From NCBI GenBank assembly GCA_963760285.1, contig CAVXCI010000001.1, forward strand, positions 1,054,001-1,118,000: a DNA stretch of 64,000 bases, written 5' to 3'. Numbering within the stretch: the first letter of the stretch is position 1; the number at the start of each line of letters is the position of its first letter. The notes beneath the pieces were generated by a model. It was given only the letters and a program-made list of their open reading frames with translations. It had not been told where the DNA came from and searched no databases. Shown here piece by piece: positions 36,061-45,519 of the stretch. This DNA is from PALSA-278 sp963760285. Its GTDB lineage: Bacteria > Acidobacteriota > Terriglobia > Acidiferrales > UBA7541. Both the position numbers and the translations under genes were made by a program.

Positions 36061-36627
36061 ATGCCATCTCCCCCTTCCCCCGGAAAATCGAAGCGGCCCC
36101 GGGATCTCCTGGCGTATCTGGAAGGCGGCGACCGCCGCTCCATTGGACGGGCCGACGAAGTTGCCACAATTGTCGAGAGTCACCCGCAACTCTTCAAGCA
36201 ATTGATTCAGGGCCTCTGGAGTCCGAATCCCGCGATTCGGATGCGCGCGGCAGACGCCGCGGAGAAAGTTTCGCGCAGCGCTCCATCGCTGTTGCGGCCG
36301 TTCAAACAGGAGCTTATGGGTCTGCTCGCGGAAGCCACGCAGCAGGAAATGCGCTGGCATCTGGCTCCGATGGTTACGCGGCTTCCGTTAACCGCCGCTG
36401 AGCGTGCATTTGCCGCAGGATGTTTCCAGAATTATCTGTCTGACCGCAGCTCCATTGTCCGCACCTATGCCATGCAGGGGCTTGCCGATCTTGCGGAATC
36501 GGACAAGAAGCTTCGTGGGGAAGTTGTCGACCTGCTGCGTTCGTTGACGGGGACCGGAACGCCAGCCATGCGCGCCCGGGGCCGCAAGCTCCTGGCGCGG
36601 CTCGAACGTTCTTCAGCAGAGTCCTGA
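36061..36627 (+). CDS. HEAT-repeat protein
   Basis: 188 residues from ATG 36061. Alpha-helical throughout with HEAT-like repeats: NPAIRMRAADAAEKVS and SSIVRTYAMQGLADLAESD, each with the proline/aspartate-turn and the V-R-x-x-A helix. No catalytic residues or signal peptide, so a cytoplasmic scaffold protein is likely. A start further upstream (35998) is open but overlaps the GAF gene. Converges on the VWFA gene, with 15 bases between them. Confidence 0.75.
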   Translation: MPSPPSPGKSKRPRDLLAYLEGGDRRSIGRADEVATIVESHPQLFKQLIQGLWSPNPAIRMRAADAAEKVSRSAPSLLRPFKQELMGLLAEATQQEMRWHLAPMVTRLPLTAAERAFAAGCFQNYLSDRSSIVRTYAMQGLADLAESDKKLRGEVVDLLRSLTGTGTPAMRARGRKLLARLERSSAES

Positions 36628-36642
36628 AAACGGCCTGCGAGA

Positions 36643-37812
36643 TTAATGTCCGACCGGCGGGGCGAGGTAATAGCCCGGGCGGGTGCGAACTTTCACATCC
36701 TTCTTGTCCACGGTGACCTTGATTTCATGGTAGCCGAAGGGTTCGTCGCCGGGCGGACGATAGCCGAGCACATACTGGCCATGGAGTTCGCCGCCGATGC
36801 TATCGAGAGCCTTCTCAATGGAAACGTCGTGGAAAGTCTTGGTGTGCGAGCCGCCCGTGGCCGTGCTGGCGATTTCCAGCGGTTTCTTATGGATTTCGTC
36901 CGTGGCGTGCATCACCGCCCATACGGCCAGACTCATTAAATCCATGTTGCCGTAGCGCTGCGCGTCCGTGCCGGGTGTTTGCGGCGTTCCAGGCATGGGA
37001 GGCAGGGGGAAAGTGCCGGGAGGCGTAATTTCCGGCGGGCCTTCTTCATCGTGCCTGGTGCGGAATTCCGCGGCGGTGCTGGAGAGGCCGATGGTGTAGA
37101 TGGTGACGTTGGCGAGTTGCGCGTCGCGAAGCACCTGCCCCAGCTTGCTTTCGCTTCCATGGTCCACCGATTCCGCCATCACCACGATGACGCGCCGCCG
37201 GTTGGCGGGCTGGTCCTCCAACATTCCCACGGCGCGGGCCAGCGCGTCATCCAGGCGCGCGCCCGAGGTTCCCTCCGGGAGATGCTCAATGGCCTTCTGC
37301 ATGCGGTCTGGGTTGCCGGTGAAATCCTGGAGAACAAAGACGGCATCGTCGTATCCCAGCATAGCCGCCTCGTCGGTTTCTCCCATAACCACCTGCGCGA
37401 AAATGATACCGATCTTTTTCAAGGCCGGCAGGAGAGGCTCAATCCGCGAACTGCACTCCACCACCAGCACCATCGAAAGCGGATCGCCACCCAGATCGAA
37501 ATGCTCGATTTTTTGCTCCACGCCATTATCGAAAATGTGGAATTCGCTCTGCGGGAGGTCCATCACCATTTCGCCGCGGCTGTCCGTGACTGTGACGGGA
37601 GCACTTACAAATTCCACGCGTGCGCGAATCGTGGGGGTCTGTTTCTGATTCGACTGATCTGGCGGAACAGGCGGGCTCGGCGGGACGGGACGTGTGGTGG
37701 ACGGCGGAGCGGGGACCTGGATGGGGCCGGCGGCCGCTTGAGCGTGTGAAGGCATGGCCACGGACAACACAAAGAAGCCGGCTAACAGCGCGTGGATAAG
37801 CGATCGCCTCAT
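36643..37812 (-). CDS. Exported VWFA-related protein with degenerate metal site
   Basis: 389 residues: signal peptide (1-26, ending HAQA), a Pro/Ser-rich linker, then a von Willebrand factor A-like domain from about 65 on, preceded by the VTVTDSRGEMVMDLPQSEFHIFDNG stretch typical of the acidobacterial VWFA-related family (given here as two cues, TDSRGE and FDNGV). Where a MIDAS Asp-x-Ser-x-Ser is expected it reads VVECSSRIEP, so divalent-metal binding may be lost. A second such protein at 51483-52485 has an intact site. Role unknown, likely periplasmic or surface. Confidence 0.85.
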   Translation of the reverse strand: MRRSLIHALLAGFFVLSVAMPSHAQAAAGPIQVPAPPSTTRPVPPSPPVPPDQSNQKQTPTIRARVEFVSAPVTVTDSRGEMVMDLPQSEFHIFDNGVEQKIEHFDLGGDPLSMVLVVECSSRIEPLLPALKKIGIIFAQVVMGETDEAAMLGYDDAVFVLQDFTGNPDRMQKAIEHLPEGTSGARLDDALARAVGMLEDQPANRRRVIVVMAESVDHGSESKLGQVLRDAQLANVTIYTIGLSSTAAEFRTRHDEEGPPEITPPGTFPLPPMPGTPQTPGTDAQRYGNMDLMSLAVWAVMHATDEIHKKPLEIASTATGGSHTKTFHDVSIEKALDSIGGELHGQYVLGYRPPGDEPFGYHEIKVTVDKKDVKVRTRPGYYLAPPVGH

Positions 37813-37957
37813 GTGTCTGATGAGTCTACCTGATTGGACGCGGCTTTTCGGAGGAGTGTTGCCGTGCCGGCAATTGTCGCGCGCCGGCCGGACATCTGGC
37901 GGCAGCCTCCTCTACAATGGCAATGGGCGATTTTGCGCCCTTAAACGGGAGAGTTGA

Positions 37958-38833
<876 letters not shown>

Positions 38834-38876
38834 AAGTGAATTCACAATCCCCGAATCTCCGCCCATTTAAATGCAA

Positions 38877-38905
38877 CGAGGGCTGACTCTGATTGCCAGC
38901 CCTCG
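38877..38905. terminator. Bidirectional terminator-like hairpin
   Basis: Perfect nine-base-pair inverted repeat CGAGGGCTG / CAGCCCTCG with an 11-base loop between two convergent genes. The T-run is weak on both strands, so factor-independent termination is not certain. Confidence 0.5.
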
Positions 38906-38935
38906 CTATGTCCTTCGGTTGTAGTTGGAGCGTTG

Positions 38936-39250
38936 CTAATTTACAGAATTCACCAGATCGGGTTCGAAAACTTCCCGGAAGCGGCGTTTTTCGCCCTGGT
39001 CGTGAAGGAGAACCACGGGAACGACCCGGAACGAATGACGGCAGCCTCGGCAGGTGCAGACTTCGCCCTGTAAATCCTGGACGAATCCGTCGGTGAAATG
39101 GTATGCCGCGCGGGGACGCCGCGCCGCCTTGGTGCCAGGCATCGAACAAAAGGGGCACGTAAATTCCAGGCGGTCCTCAAGGGGATCTCGGTCCAGCGCC
39201 GCCCTCCCTGTGAAGCGGACACCAATTGTTTCCTTATCCATTCTACGCAT
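38936..39250 (-). CDS. Small zinc-ribbon-like protein
   Basis: 104 residues. Two CxxC pairs (CPFC and CRGC, about 38 residues apart) could bind one zinc, a common feature of small regulatory or RNA-related ribbons. The GGCAGG motif precedes the ATG at 39250; an internal ATG at 39241 is possible. No family name recognised. It ends before the convergent terminator hairpin at 38877-38905. Confidence 0.6.
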   Translation of the reverse strand: MRRMDKETIGVRFTGRAALDRDPLEDRLEFTCPFCSMPGTKAARRPRAAYHFTDGFVQDLQGEVCTCRGCRHSFRVVPVVLLHDQGEKRRFREVFEPDLVNSVN

Positions 39251-39532
39251 ATGAACCTGCCTTTATTGTTTCTATACGAATTAGAGATGCAGAATCGCCC
39301 TCGGGCGATGCATCCCCCTTCTAGAATCACCAAAAACGCAGGTGACTACAACCACGAGGAGCGAAAATATTACCCGGAAATGGGCCGAAAATCAAGGGGT
39401 AGTTTGGCGAGTTTTGCACAACCATGTCTCTTATAAGTTACTGTAGGGATAGGATTTGTAACAGAGCGAAACAATTGGCGGAAACCACCGACGATGCTCA
39501 GAATCTGGCGCCCGAAACAGCGATTGGGGACC

Positions 39533-42406
39533 TCAGAGGAGACCCTCGCCAGAATTCTTAGCAAAAGCGTCGCGCGTGGCCTCGCGAAGGCGGATCAACT
39601 CCTGCCAGCCGGACCCAGTTGGCCAGATTAACGGCCCGAACGTGACCCGTACTCTGCCCGGACGCGGGAGCAAGGTCTCGTCCGGCAGGATATCCCGCGC
39701 CCCGCTCGCCACCACGGGGCAGATGGGGCGACCGGTATCAATAGCAGCTTTGAATGCGCCGAGTTGAAATGGGCGAATGCCGGGCGCGGCCGTGAACGTT
39801 CCTTCCGGATAGATGATAACTGACCTTCCACGTCGTAATGCGTCGTCCACTGCCTGCGCTTGCGCGACCCGGGCCTGCGCGTTGCCTCGATTGAAGGCGA
39901 AATGTCCCGCAGCGCGGACAATGGCGCTGATAATGGGCATGGATAATACCTCGCTCTTGGCGACAAATTTTGCATCTCGTGGCAGCAGGGCAGTGAAGAG
40001 GATGATGTCCACGTAACTGGAATGGTTGGGGGCAAAAATCCAGGGGCCGCTGTGATTCCAGTCCCGAAGCAGACCGCCGTTCACCAGTTCCACGCTCACA
40101 AAGCAGCCACGAACCATCGTGCGCGCAAAAAATTGGACGACGCGCGCGGCGCCCTCTTCGCTGCGGGTGAAGAGCAGCGCAACTCGCAGCATGCCGAAGC
40201 AGAATGCCGCCACCAGCAACGCATACACTCCATAGGCAATTTCGCCCCACCGCCGCCCCAGTTTTCGCGCGCCGCGGGCCAGAGCGGGCAACGCGTTTCG
40301 CGCCGCGAGTTTGGCCACCTGCATCCAGACGGGAGCGGGCCTGACGCCCAGCATACCGGCAAGAAAGAGCCGCCGGGTTTCGTTGCGCCGCAATTTGCCA
40401 CTGGAGGTCTTGGGAATCGCGCCCGCGGGAAGCAGGTCCACCACATCGGGAGGCAGGCCGAGAGAATCACTGACCTGCCGCACGATTTCCGCGCTGGCCT
40501 GTTCCTTCTGCGCGCCTGGGCGAATTTCCGCGACAATCACCAAGCGGTCTGTTCCGCTGCGTTGATCAGGCGCGCCGAAGGCCACCACGCATCCGGTTCG
40601 GACTCCGGCGACGCGCCCGGCAACTTCTTCAATCTCGTGGGGCGAAAGATTTCGGCCTCCCTTGATGATGACGTCCTTGGCGCGGCCGGTGATGTAGATT
40701 TCGCCGTCCGCCTGATAGGCCAGATCGCCGGAATCGAGCCAGCCGTCTTCCCGAATCAGCGCGCGCGTGGCTTCCGGATTGCGGTAGTAACCTTGGGTGG
40801 CGCCGGGACTGCGAAAGAGCAGCTTGCCTTCGTGGCGTTCAGTGGCAGGTTCCTGGTCAGTCGTCATGATGCGCACTTCCACTCCGGGCATGGGACGCCC
40901 CACGCAAACAAACGGGAGCGCGACGGGATCTCCGGCAACCGCGGGAATGGCGCGGCCGCGCGTTTCAAATGCCTGGCGATTGACGCGATCCACTTTGGTC
41001 CCGGATCCAAATGCAGGCGAACAGACGCCCAGCGTGGCCTCCGCCAGGCCGTAGACGGGTATCAGAGCGCCACGCTGGAAGCCACATGCCGCGAAACGCC
41101 GGACAAACCGCTCCACGGTCTCCATGCGGACAGGTTCTGCGCCATTCAGGGCCGCGCGCCAACTGCTTAAATCCAGACCGGCAATTTCTTCGTCAGGAAT
41201 TTTGCGGGCCGCCAACTCATAGGCAAAATTTGGCGCCGGGCTAATCGTGCCGCGGTGGCGATGAATGGCCTGGAGCCATCGCGCAGGCCGCTTGAGAAAC
41301 GCAAGCGGTGATAGGACGACCACCGGAATTCCAAAAAACAGCGGGACGAACCAAGCGCCGATGAGCCCCATATCGTGATAGAGCGGGAGCCAGGAAACGG
41401 CCACGTCTTCCGGGCCGAGGTTAGCGGCCGCGCCGATGGACCGGATATTGGCAAGCAAGTTGGCGTGCGTCACCATGACGCCCTTGGGCGAACCCGTGGA
41501 CCCGGATGTGTACTGGACGAGAGCCAGCTCTTCTGGCAGAGCCTGGTGCGGAAGAAAAAGTTGCGGCCGGCCATCGGCAGCACGGTCCAGGAATTCGCGG
41601 CCTTCCCGCGCCAATTCTGCCGCGTCCACAACGCCTTGAAGCGTGGGTACGGAGGGTTGTAACAACCTGGCCACTCGTTCGGCCTGGTGAAATGTCAGCA
41701 GAAAATGAGCTTCCGCGTTTTGGAGGATAGCTGTCTGGCGGGCGGCGTATTCTTCAATGCGGTCGGCACGAAATGGCGGATACAGAGGGACGGGCACGCC
41801 GCCCGCAAGGAGGATGCCGAAGAAACATGGAAAGAATTCGGCGCACGTGGGAAGCATCAAGGCCACGGCGCCGCCGGGTCGCAATCCTCTGCGCTGAAGT
41901 GCCGCGCCCACAGCCTGCGCGCCGCGCAGGAGTTCGCCATGGGTGATGGGCCGTGCCTGGGGGTCGTCTCCGTACAGGAGAATATGCGTCTTCTCGGGCT
42001 GGAGGCGCGCGCGATAGAGGAGGGCATCCGTCAGCGTGCGGACGGTTTCGGGCATGGCGATGAATTCGCCCGAATGGACCGGGGGGGGGATATTGGGCGA
42101 CGTAGAAGCGCCAGATTGCGCAGGTTGCGCTGCAAGAACCGCGCCCAGGATTGCACCGGCAGTCAACGCGTCCGCCAGCGTGCTTTCAGGCAATTGGATG
42201 CCCAGCGCGGAATCCACACGCAGCATCAATTCAACTCGCTCCAGGCTGCCGAGACTTAGATCGCTTTCAAGATGGGCAGCCCAGCGGCGCTGCTCAAATA
42301 TGGCCACAGACTGTGCATTGCCCATCTCCTTGAGGAATAAGTGGATGGTCTGATATACCCGCTCCGCAGTATCCGTGCCTTCGAGCTTAACTGCGGATTG
42401 CGCCAT
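39533..42406 (-). CDS. Fusion of acyl-carrier-like domain, acyl-AMP ligase and 1-acyl-glycerol-phosphate acyltransferase
   Basis: 957 residues in three parts. Residues 1-95 look like an acyl carrier: DLSLGSLERVEL offers a possible phosphopantetheine serine, but this is not the classic DSL. About 120-640 is an AMP-forming ligase: TSGSTGSPKG, YHDMGLIG, GRAKDVIIKGGRN, and TSSGKLRRNETR with the catalytic lysine. From about 720 is a PlsC-type acyltransferase with NHSSYVD and YPEGTF. The combination would activate a fatty acid, carry it and transfer it to a lipid acceptor. Resembles Aas or 2-acyl-GPE cycle enzymes. It stands alone. Confidence 0.88.
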   Translation of the reverse strand: MAQSAVKLEGTDTAERVYQTIHLFLKEMGNAQSVAIFEQRRWAAHLESDLSLGSLERVELMLRVDSALGIQLPESTLADALTAGAILGAVLAAQPAQSGASTSPNIPPPVHSGEFIAMPETVRTLTDALLYRARLQPEKTHILLYGDDPQARPITHGELLRGAQAVGAALQRRGLRPGGAVALMLPTCAEFFPCFFGILLAGGVPVPLYPPFRADRIEEYAARQTAILQNAEAHFLLTFHQAERVARLLQPSVPTLQGVVDAAELAREGREFLDRAADGRPQLFLPHQALPEELALVQYTSGSTGSPKGVMVTHANLLANIRSIGAAANLGPEDVAVSWLPLYHDMGLIGAWFVPLFFGIPVVVLSPLAFLKRPARWLQAIHRHRGTISPAPNFAYELAARKIPDEEIAGLDLSSWRAALNGAEPVRMETVERFVRRFAACGFQRGALIPVYGLAEATLGVCSPAFGSGTKVDRVNRQAFETRGRAIPAVAGDPVALPFVCVGRPMPGVEVRIMTTDQEPATERHEGKLLFRSPGATQGYYRNPEATRALIREDGWLDSGDLAYQADGEIYITGRAKDVIIKGGRNLSPHEIEEVAGRVAGVRTGCVVAFGAPDQRSGTDRLVIVAEIRPGAQKEQASAEIVRQVSDSLGLPPDVVDLLPAGAIPKTSSGKLRRNETRRLFLAGMLGVRPAPVWMQVAKLAARNALPALARGARKLGRRWGEIAYGVYALLVAAFCFGMLRVALLFTRSEEGAARVVQFFARTMVRGCFVSVELVNGGLLRDWNHSGPWIFAPNHSSYVDIILFTALLPRDAKFVAKSEVLSMPIISAIVRAAGHFAFNRGNAQARVAQAQAVDDALRRGRSVIIYPEGTFTAAPGIRPFQLGAFKAAIDTGRPICPVVASGARDILPDETLLPRPGRVRVTFGPLIWPTGSGWQELIRLREATRDAFAKNSGEGLL

Positions 42407-42842
42407 GTGCCTCGGGGGCGAATACCGACCTTCGGCGCGAGACTAGCACGGCGCCCTGCGGCGATACAACTGCGAGGCGCGGTATGGTACTTCCGTTCTT
42501 GGAGTATGTGCCCCCGGGACTATGGACGGGATTTTGCACCAGTGCCAGAATGATTTTGGGCCGGGATGGCCGCGCATCACAGAAGCGGATGCGAGGGCAT
42601 GGCCGATCCAGCATCTCCATCATTCATGCCACGGCGGCCGGCCCCCCACCGGCCGCCACTTCATTTTCCGGCGTATCGTTCCTGCGGAGCGCATCCTCAA
42701 AACCCTGTCATATCATTGAAATAGGAGGGCAATGGCAGCGGGATAGGTGGCAAAAAAGCCGCCGTTGCGGTAGGATATTCAATCATCTGCAAAGATGGAA
42801 AGAGCTGGCCCCACCTGAGCGGGTCTGCCGGGAATTATTGTC
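42407..42842. other. Gene-free region upstream of rplS
   Basis: 436 bases without a convincing gene. Contains the perfect inverted repeat GGCGGCCGG/CCGGCCGCC (42633-42657, seven-base loop) followed by ACTTCATTTT, and an AGGAGGG-like motif before a tiny ATG reading frame at about 42732. trmD and rimM, usual rplS neighbours, are absent. Confidence 0.4.
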
Positions 42843-43215
42843 ATGAATCGCATTGTGGAAAAAACGCAGGAGCCCTATTTGAAGAAGGAGATTACCTCCT
42901 TCAACCCGGGCGACACCATACGGGTGCATGTGCGTCTGAAGGAAGGCGAGGAAAAAGAGCGGATCCAGCCGTTTGAGGGCGTAGTAATCAGTCGCCGGGC
43001 GGCTGACGTCGGCGACTTTCACTGTGCGGCGCGTAAGTTTTGGGATCGGAGTGGAGCGCATCTTTCCACTGCATTCCCCGATGATCAGTGCGATTGAATT
43101 GATTCGGCAGGGCCGCGTGCGCCGCGCAAAGCTCTACTACCTGCGCGGACGGAAGGGGAAGGCCGCGCGCATCAAGCGTGTGGATACCCGGGTGGCCACG
43201 CCAGCCTCGGAATAA
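42843..43215 (+). CDS. rplS: 50S ribosomal protein L19, one frameshift
   Basis: The first half reads MNRIVEKTQEPYLKK to GVVISR, then a shift near 42994-42999. The second half, in the next frame, reads LTSATFTVRRVSFGIGVERIFPLHSP and ends RGRKGKAARIKRV, typical L19. Dropping one C in the CGCCGGG run joins both. Full length would be about 123 residues. It has a strong terminator behind it. rplS is essential or nearly so, which favours a sequencing error, as with dnaN. Confidence 0.9.
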
Positions 43216-43242
43216 CGCACCAGGATTTATCTCGTGCGAGTC

Positions 43243-43277
43243 GAGCGTCCCGGGTCACCGGGACGCTCTTTGTTTTT
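43243..43277 (+). terminator. Rho-independent terminator after rplS
   Basis: Perfect 11-bp stem GAGCGTCCCGG / CCGGGACGCTC with loop GTCA, followed by TTTGTTTTT at 43269-43277. It lies 28 bases past the rplS stop and is the best-formed terminator in the window. Confidence 0.93.
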
Positions 43278-43343
43278 CAGGCCTGGAATTTAACGCCGCA
43301 GAGCGCAACACCTCCCGTATCGCGTGTGCTAGAATTCGCGGCG

Positions 43344-44006
43344 ATGTCCCGTCTCTGCTGTTCACGCTATGAGCGCGCCGCGCGTCAGCGCGGATGGCAG
43401 CGCATCGCCGGGCTGGACGAGGTGGGGCGTGGGTCACTCTTTGGTCCAGTGCTGGCCGCAGCAGTGGTTCTTAATCCGCGGCGGCGGATTGTGGGGCTGG
43501 ACGATTCCAAGAAGTTGGCGCCGCAACGTCGCGAGGAATTGTCCGAACGCATCCGCGAACACGCGGTGGCGTGGGCGGTGGCGCAGGTCGACGCCAGCCG
43601 CATTGATGCCTGGAATATTTATCAAGCCAGCCGCCAGGCCATGGCCGCCGCGCTGGCGCAATTGAAGCCGCCCCCGGATTATCTTCTGCTGGACGCCATG
43701 CAGCTGGATGTACCCATCGAACAGATGTCGCTGATTCACGGCGATGCGCGCTCTGTTTCGATTGCCGCAGCCTCCATAGTGGCCAAAGTGGAGCGCGACC
43801 GCATAATGTGCGAGTGTGACCATCAATACCCACAATACGGGTTGGCGCGCAATAAGGGCTATTCCACGGCGGAGCATATGGCGGCGCTGCGGCAACACGG
43901 GCCCACCCCGATGCATCGAGCGTCCTTCGCGCCTGTGCGGGAGGCGCTGTGCTGGGCCACAGGGGCATCGCAGGAGTTGTTGCCCTTGAGAAACGTCGTA
44001 ACCTGA
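43344..44006 (+). CDS. rnhB: Ribonuclease HII
   Basis: 220 residues. Degrades RNA in RNA-DNA hybrids and removes single ribonucleotides. The first acidic pair is in GLDEVGRGSLFGP (Asp25, Glu26), followed by DDSKKLAPQRRE, LLLDAMQLD and the AAASIVAKVERD helix. The ATG at 43344 is chosen over a GTG at 43326. It sits next to rplS, a frequent pairing, and a VOC gene follows after 15 bases. Confidence 0.95.
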   Translation: MSRLCCSRYERAARQRGWQRIAGLDEVGRGSLFGPVLAAAVVLNPRRRIVGLDDSKKLAPQRREELSERIREHAVAWAVAQVDASRIDAWNIYQASRQAMAAALAQLKPPPDYLLLDAMQLDVPIEQMSLIHGDARSVSIAAASIVAKVERDRIMCECDHQYPQYGLARNKGYSTAEHMAALRQHGPTPMHRASFAPVREALCWATGASQELLPLRNVVT

Positions 44007-44021
44007 AAGGCGGGAATAATT

Positions 44022-44429
44022 ATGAAGCGTGTGACTGGGCTGGGGGGCGTTTTTTTCAAAGCGGAAGATCCCAATAAACTTGCTGCACGGTATGAAGAGC
44101 ATTTGGGAATCAAATGCGAGACGGGCAGCACGTTTTCCAGCTTTCCATGGCGCGACTCCCAGGATCCCGAAAAAGAGGGATTGACCGTGTGGGCGCTATT
44201 TCCGCGACAATCCAATTATTTTGATCCCAGCAACGCGAACTTCATGCTGAATTACCGCGTGGATAATCTGGACAGCGTCCTGGAGGCGCTGCGCGCAGAG
44301 GGCGTAACGGTCGATCCTAAAATCGAAAATACCGAATATGGCCGCTTTGGCTGGATCATGGACCCCGAGGGCAACCGCGTCGAACTCTGGGAACCGCCGA
44401 AAACAAGCAAGCAGAAAGAGCAGCCTTAG
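44022..44429 (+). CDS. VOC superfamily (glyoxalase-like) protein
   Basis: 135 residues. Two beta-alpha-beta-beta-beta halves, as in glyoxalase I/bleomycin-resistance proteins: KRVTGLGGVFFKAEDP and VDNLDSVLEALRAEGV, with the end YGRFGWIMDPEGNRVELWEP providing the Glu metal ligand. First-half His ligand is not evident, so metal dependence is uncertain. Short GGCGGGA motif before the ATG. Probably cotranscribed with rnhB. Confidence 0.85.
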   Translation: MKRVTGLGGVFFKAEDPNKLAARYEEHLGIKCETGSTFSSFPWRDSQDPEKEGLTVWALFPRQSNYFDPSNANFMLNYRVDNLDSVLEALRAEGVTVDPKIENTEYGRFGWIMDPEGNRVELWEPPKTSKQKEQP

Positions 44430-44584
44430 CCAACCAGCAGGAAACCGGGTCACGGGGACGCAGAGGCGGCTTCGCGATAGAATATGTGATGGGGTTAGGC
44501 TGCGAGACTCTCCGCCGCACGGACGCAGAAACAGATTTCGAAGGATTTTGACACTACTATGTGCAGAACTCTGATTGACATGGT

Positions 44585-44866
44585 GTGGCCCAGCCGATGA
44601 GTTTCGCGGATGGCGGCCTCCCAGTGAAGAATCGCGCCCTGCGTGTGCTCATGCTGCTGGTGTGGCTGGAACTGGGAATCCTGCTGGTGCTTCTGCCGTG
44701 GTCCAGCTTCTGGGACGTTAATTATTTTCTGAATCGCTTTCCCGCGCTGATTCTGCTGGTTCTGAATCCCTATGTGCGCGGAGCCATTTCCGGCCTCGGC
44801 ATCTTGAATGCGCTAATGGCCATCGAAGGCTTTCGGCAGCCCGCTGGTGTTGCGAATTCCAAGTAA
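44585..44866 (+). CDS. Small membrane protein of unknown function
   Basis: 93 residues from GTG 44585, or 89 from ATG 44597. Two hydrophobic helices (RVLMLLVWLELGILLVLLPW and FPALILLVLNP) with a short loop. No family recognised. It overlaps the start of thiE by 20 bases, which suggests coupling. The preceding 150 bases hold no gene. Confidence 0.55.
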   Translation: MAQPMSFADGGLPVKNRALRVLMLLVWLELGILLVLLPWSSFWDVNYFLNRFPALILLVLNPYVRGAISGLGILNALMAIEGFRQPAGVANSK

Positions 44867-45485
44867 ACCGATTCTTTGCTGGGTTACAGACAGCAAATCC
44901 CTTCCCGGCGAACCTGTGCCCAGTTTGCGTGTCCTGCTGCGTGCCGTTGCTGATGCTGGCGTGGACTGGATTCAGGTCCGCGAGAAGGAAATGCCCGCGC
45001 GAGATTTGCTGGACCTGGTGAAGGAAGCAGTGCAAGTGGCCGGCGCGGAGCGCGTGATTGTGAACGATCGTCTGGACGGCGCCGTGGCTGGTGGCGCTGG
45101 CGGGATACATCTTGGCAGGGAATCTGTCAGCGCGGCGGCGGTGGACCAGTGGCGACGTTCCAGGGCCGGCGCGCGGACTTTTCAGATCGGGGTTTCCTGC
45201 CACAGTGTGGATGAGATTCGGCAGGCGGAACAGGATGGCGCGGATTACGCCTTTTTCGGGCCGGTCTTCGCCACGCCATCGAAGGAGCGGTTCGGTGCGC
45301 CACGGGGCTTGAGCCGGCTGGCGGAGGCCTGCGAGGAGGCACGAGTTCCTGTCTTGGCGATTGGCGGAATTACCGCCGCAAATTTCTGCGAATGCCTGCG
45401 CGCTGGCGCGGCAGGCGTTGCCGCCATCCGGTTATTTCAGGAGTCGGACGATTTGCCTCGGTTGATTCGATTCTTGTGTAAGTAG
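44847..45485 (+). CDS. thiE: Thiamine phosphate synthase
   Basis: 212 residues. Couples hydroxymethylpyrimidine diphosphate with thiazole phosphate. Family motifs: IQVREKEMPAR, VNDRLDGAV, GGIHLG, and GADYAFFGPVFATPSK, IGGITAANF near the end. Starts with GTG at 44847 inside the small membrane gene. Other thi genes and a TPP riboswitch were not seen. Confidence 0.93.
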   Translation: MLRIPSKPILCWVTDSKSLPGEPVPSLRVLLRAVADAGVDWIQVREKEMPARDLLDLVKEAVQVAGAERVIVNDRLDGAVAGGAGGIHLGRESVSAAAVDQWRRSRAGARTFQIGVSCHSVDEIRQAEQDGADYAFFGPVFATPSKERFGAPRGLSRLAEACEEARVPVLAIGGITAANFCECLRAGAAGVAAIRLFQESDDLPRLIRFLCK

Positions 45486-45519
45486 AAATGTCCGCCGAGA
45501 ACTGCCGGTCGCGAGAAAT

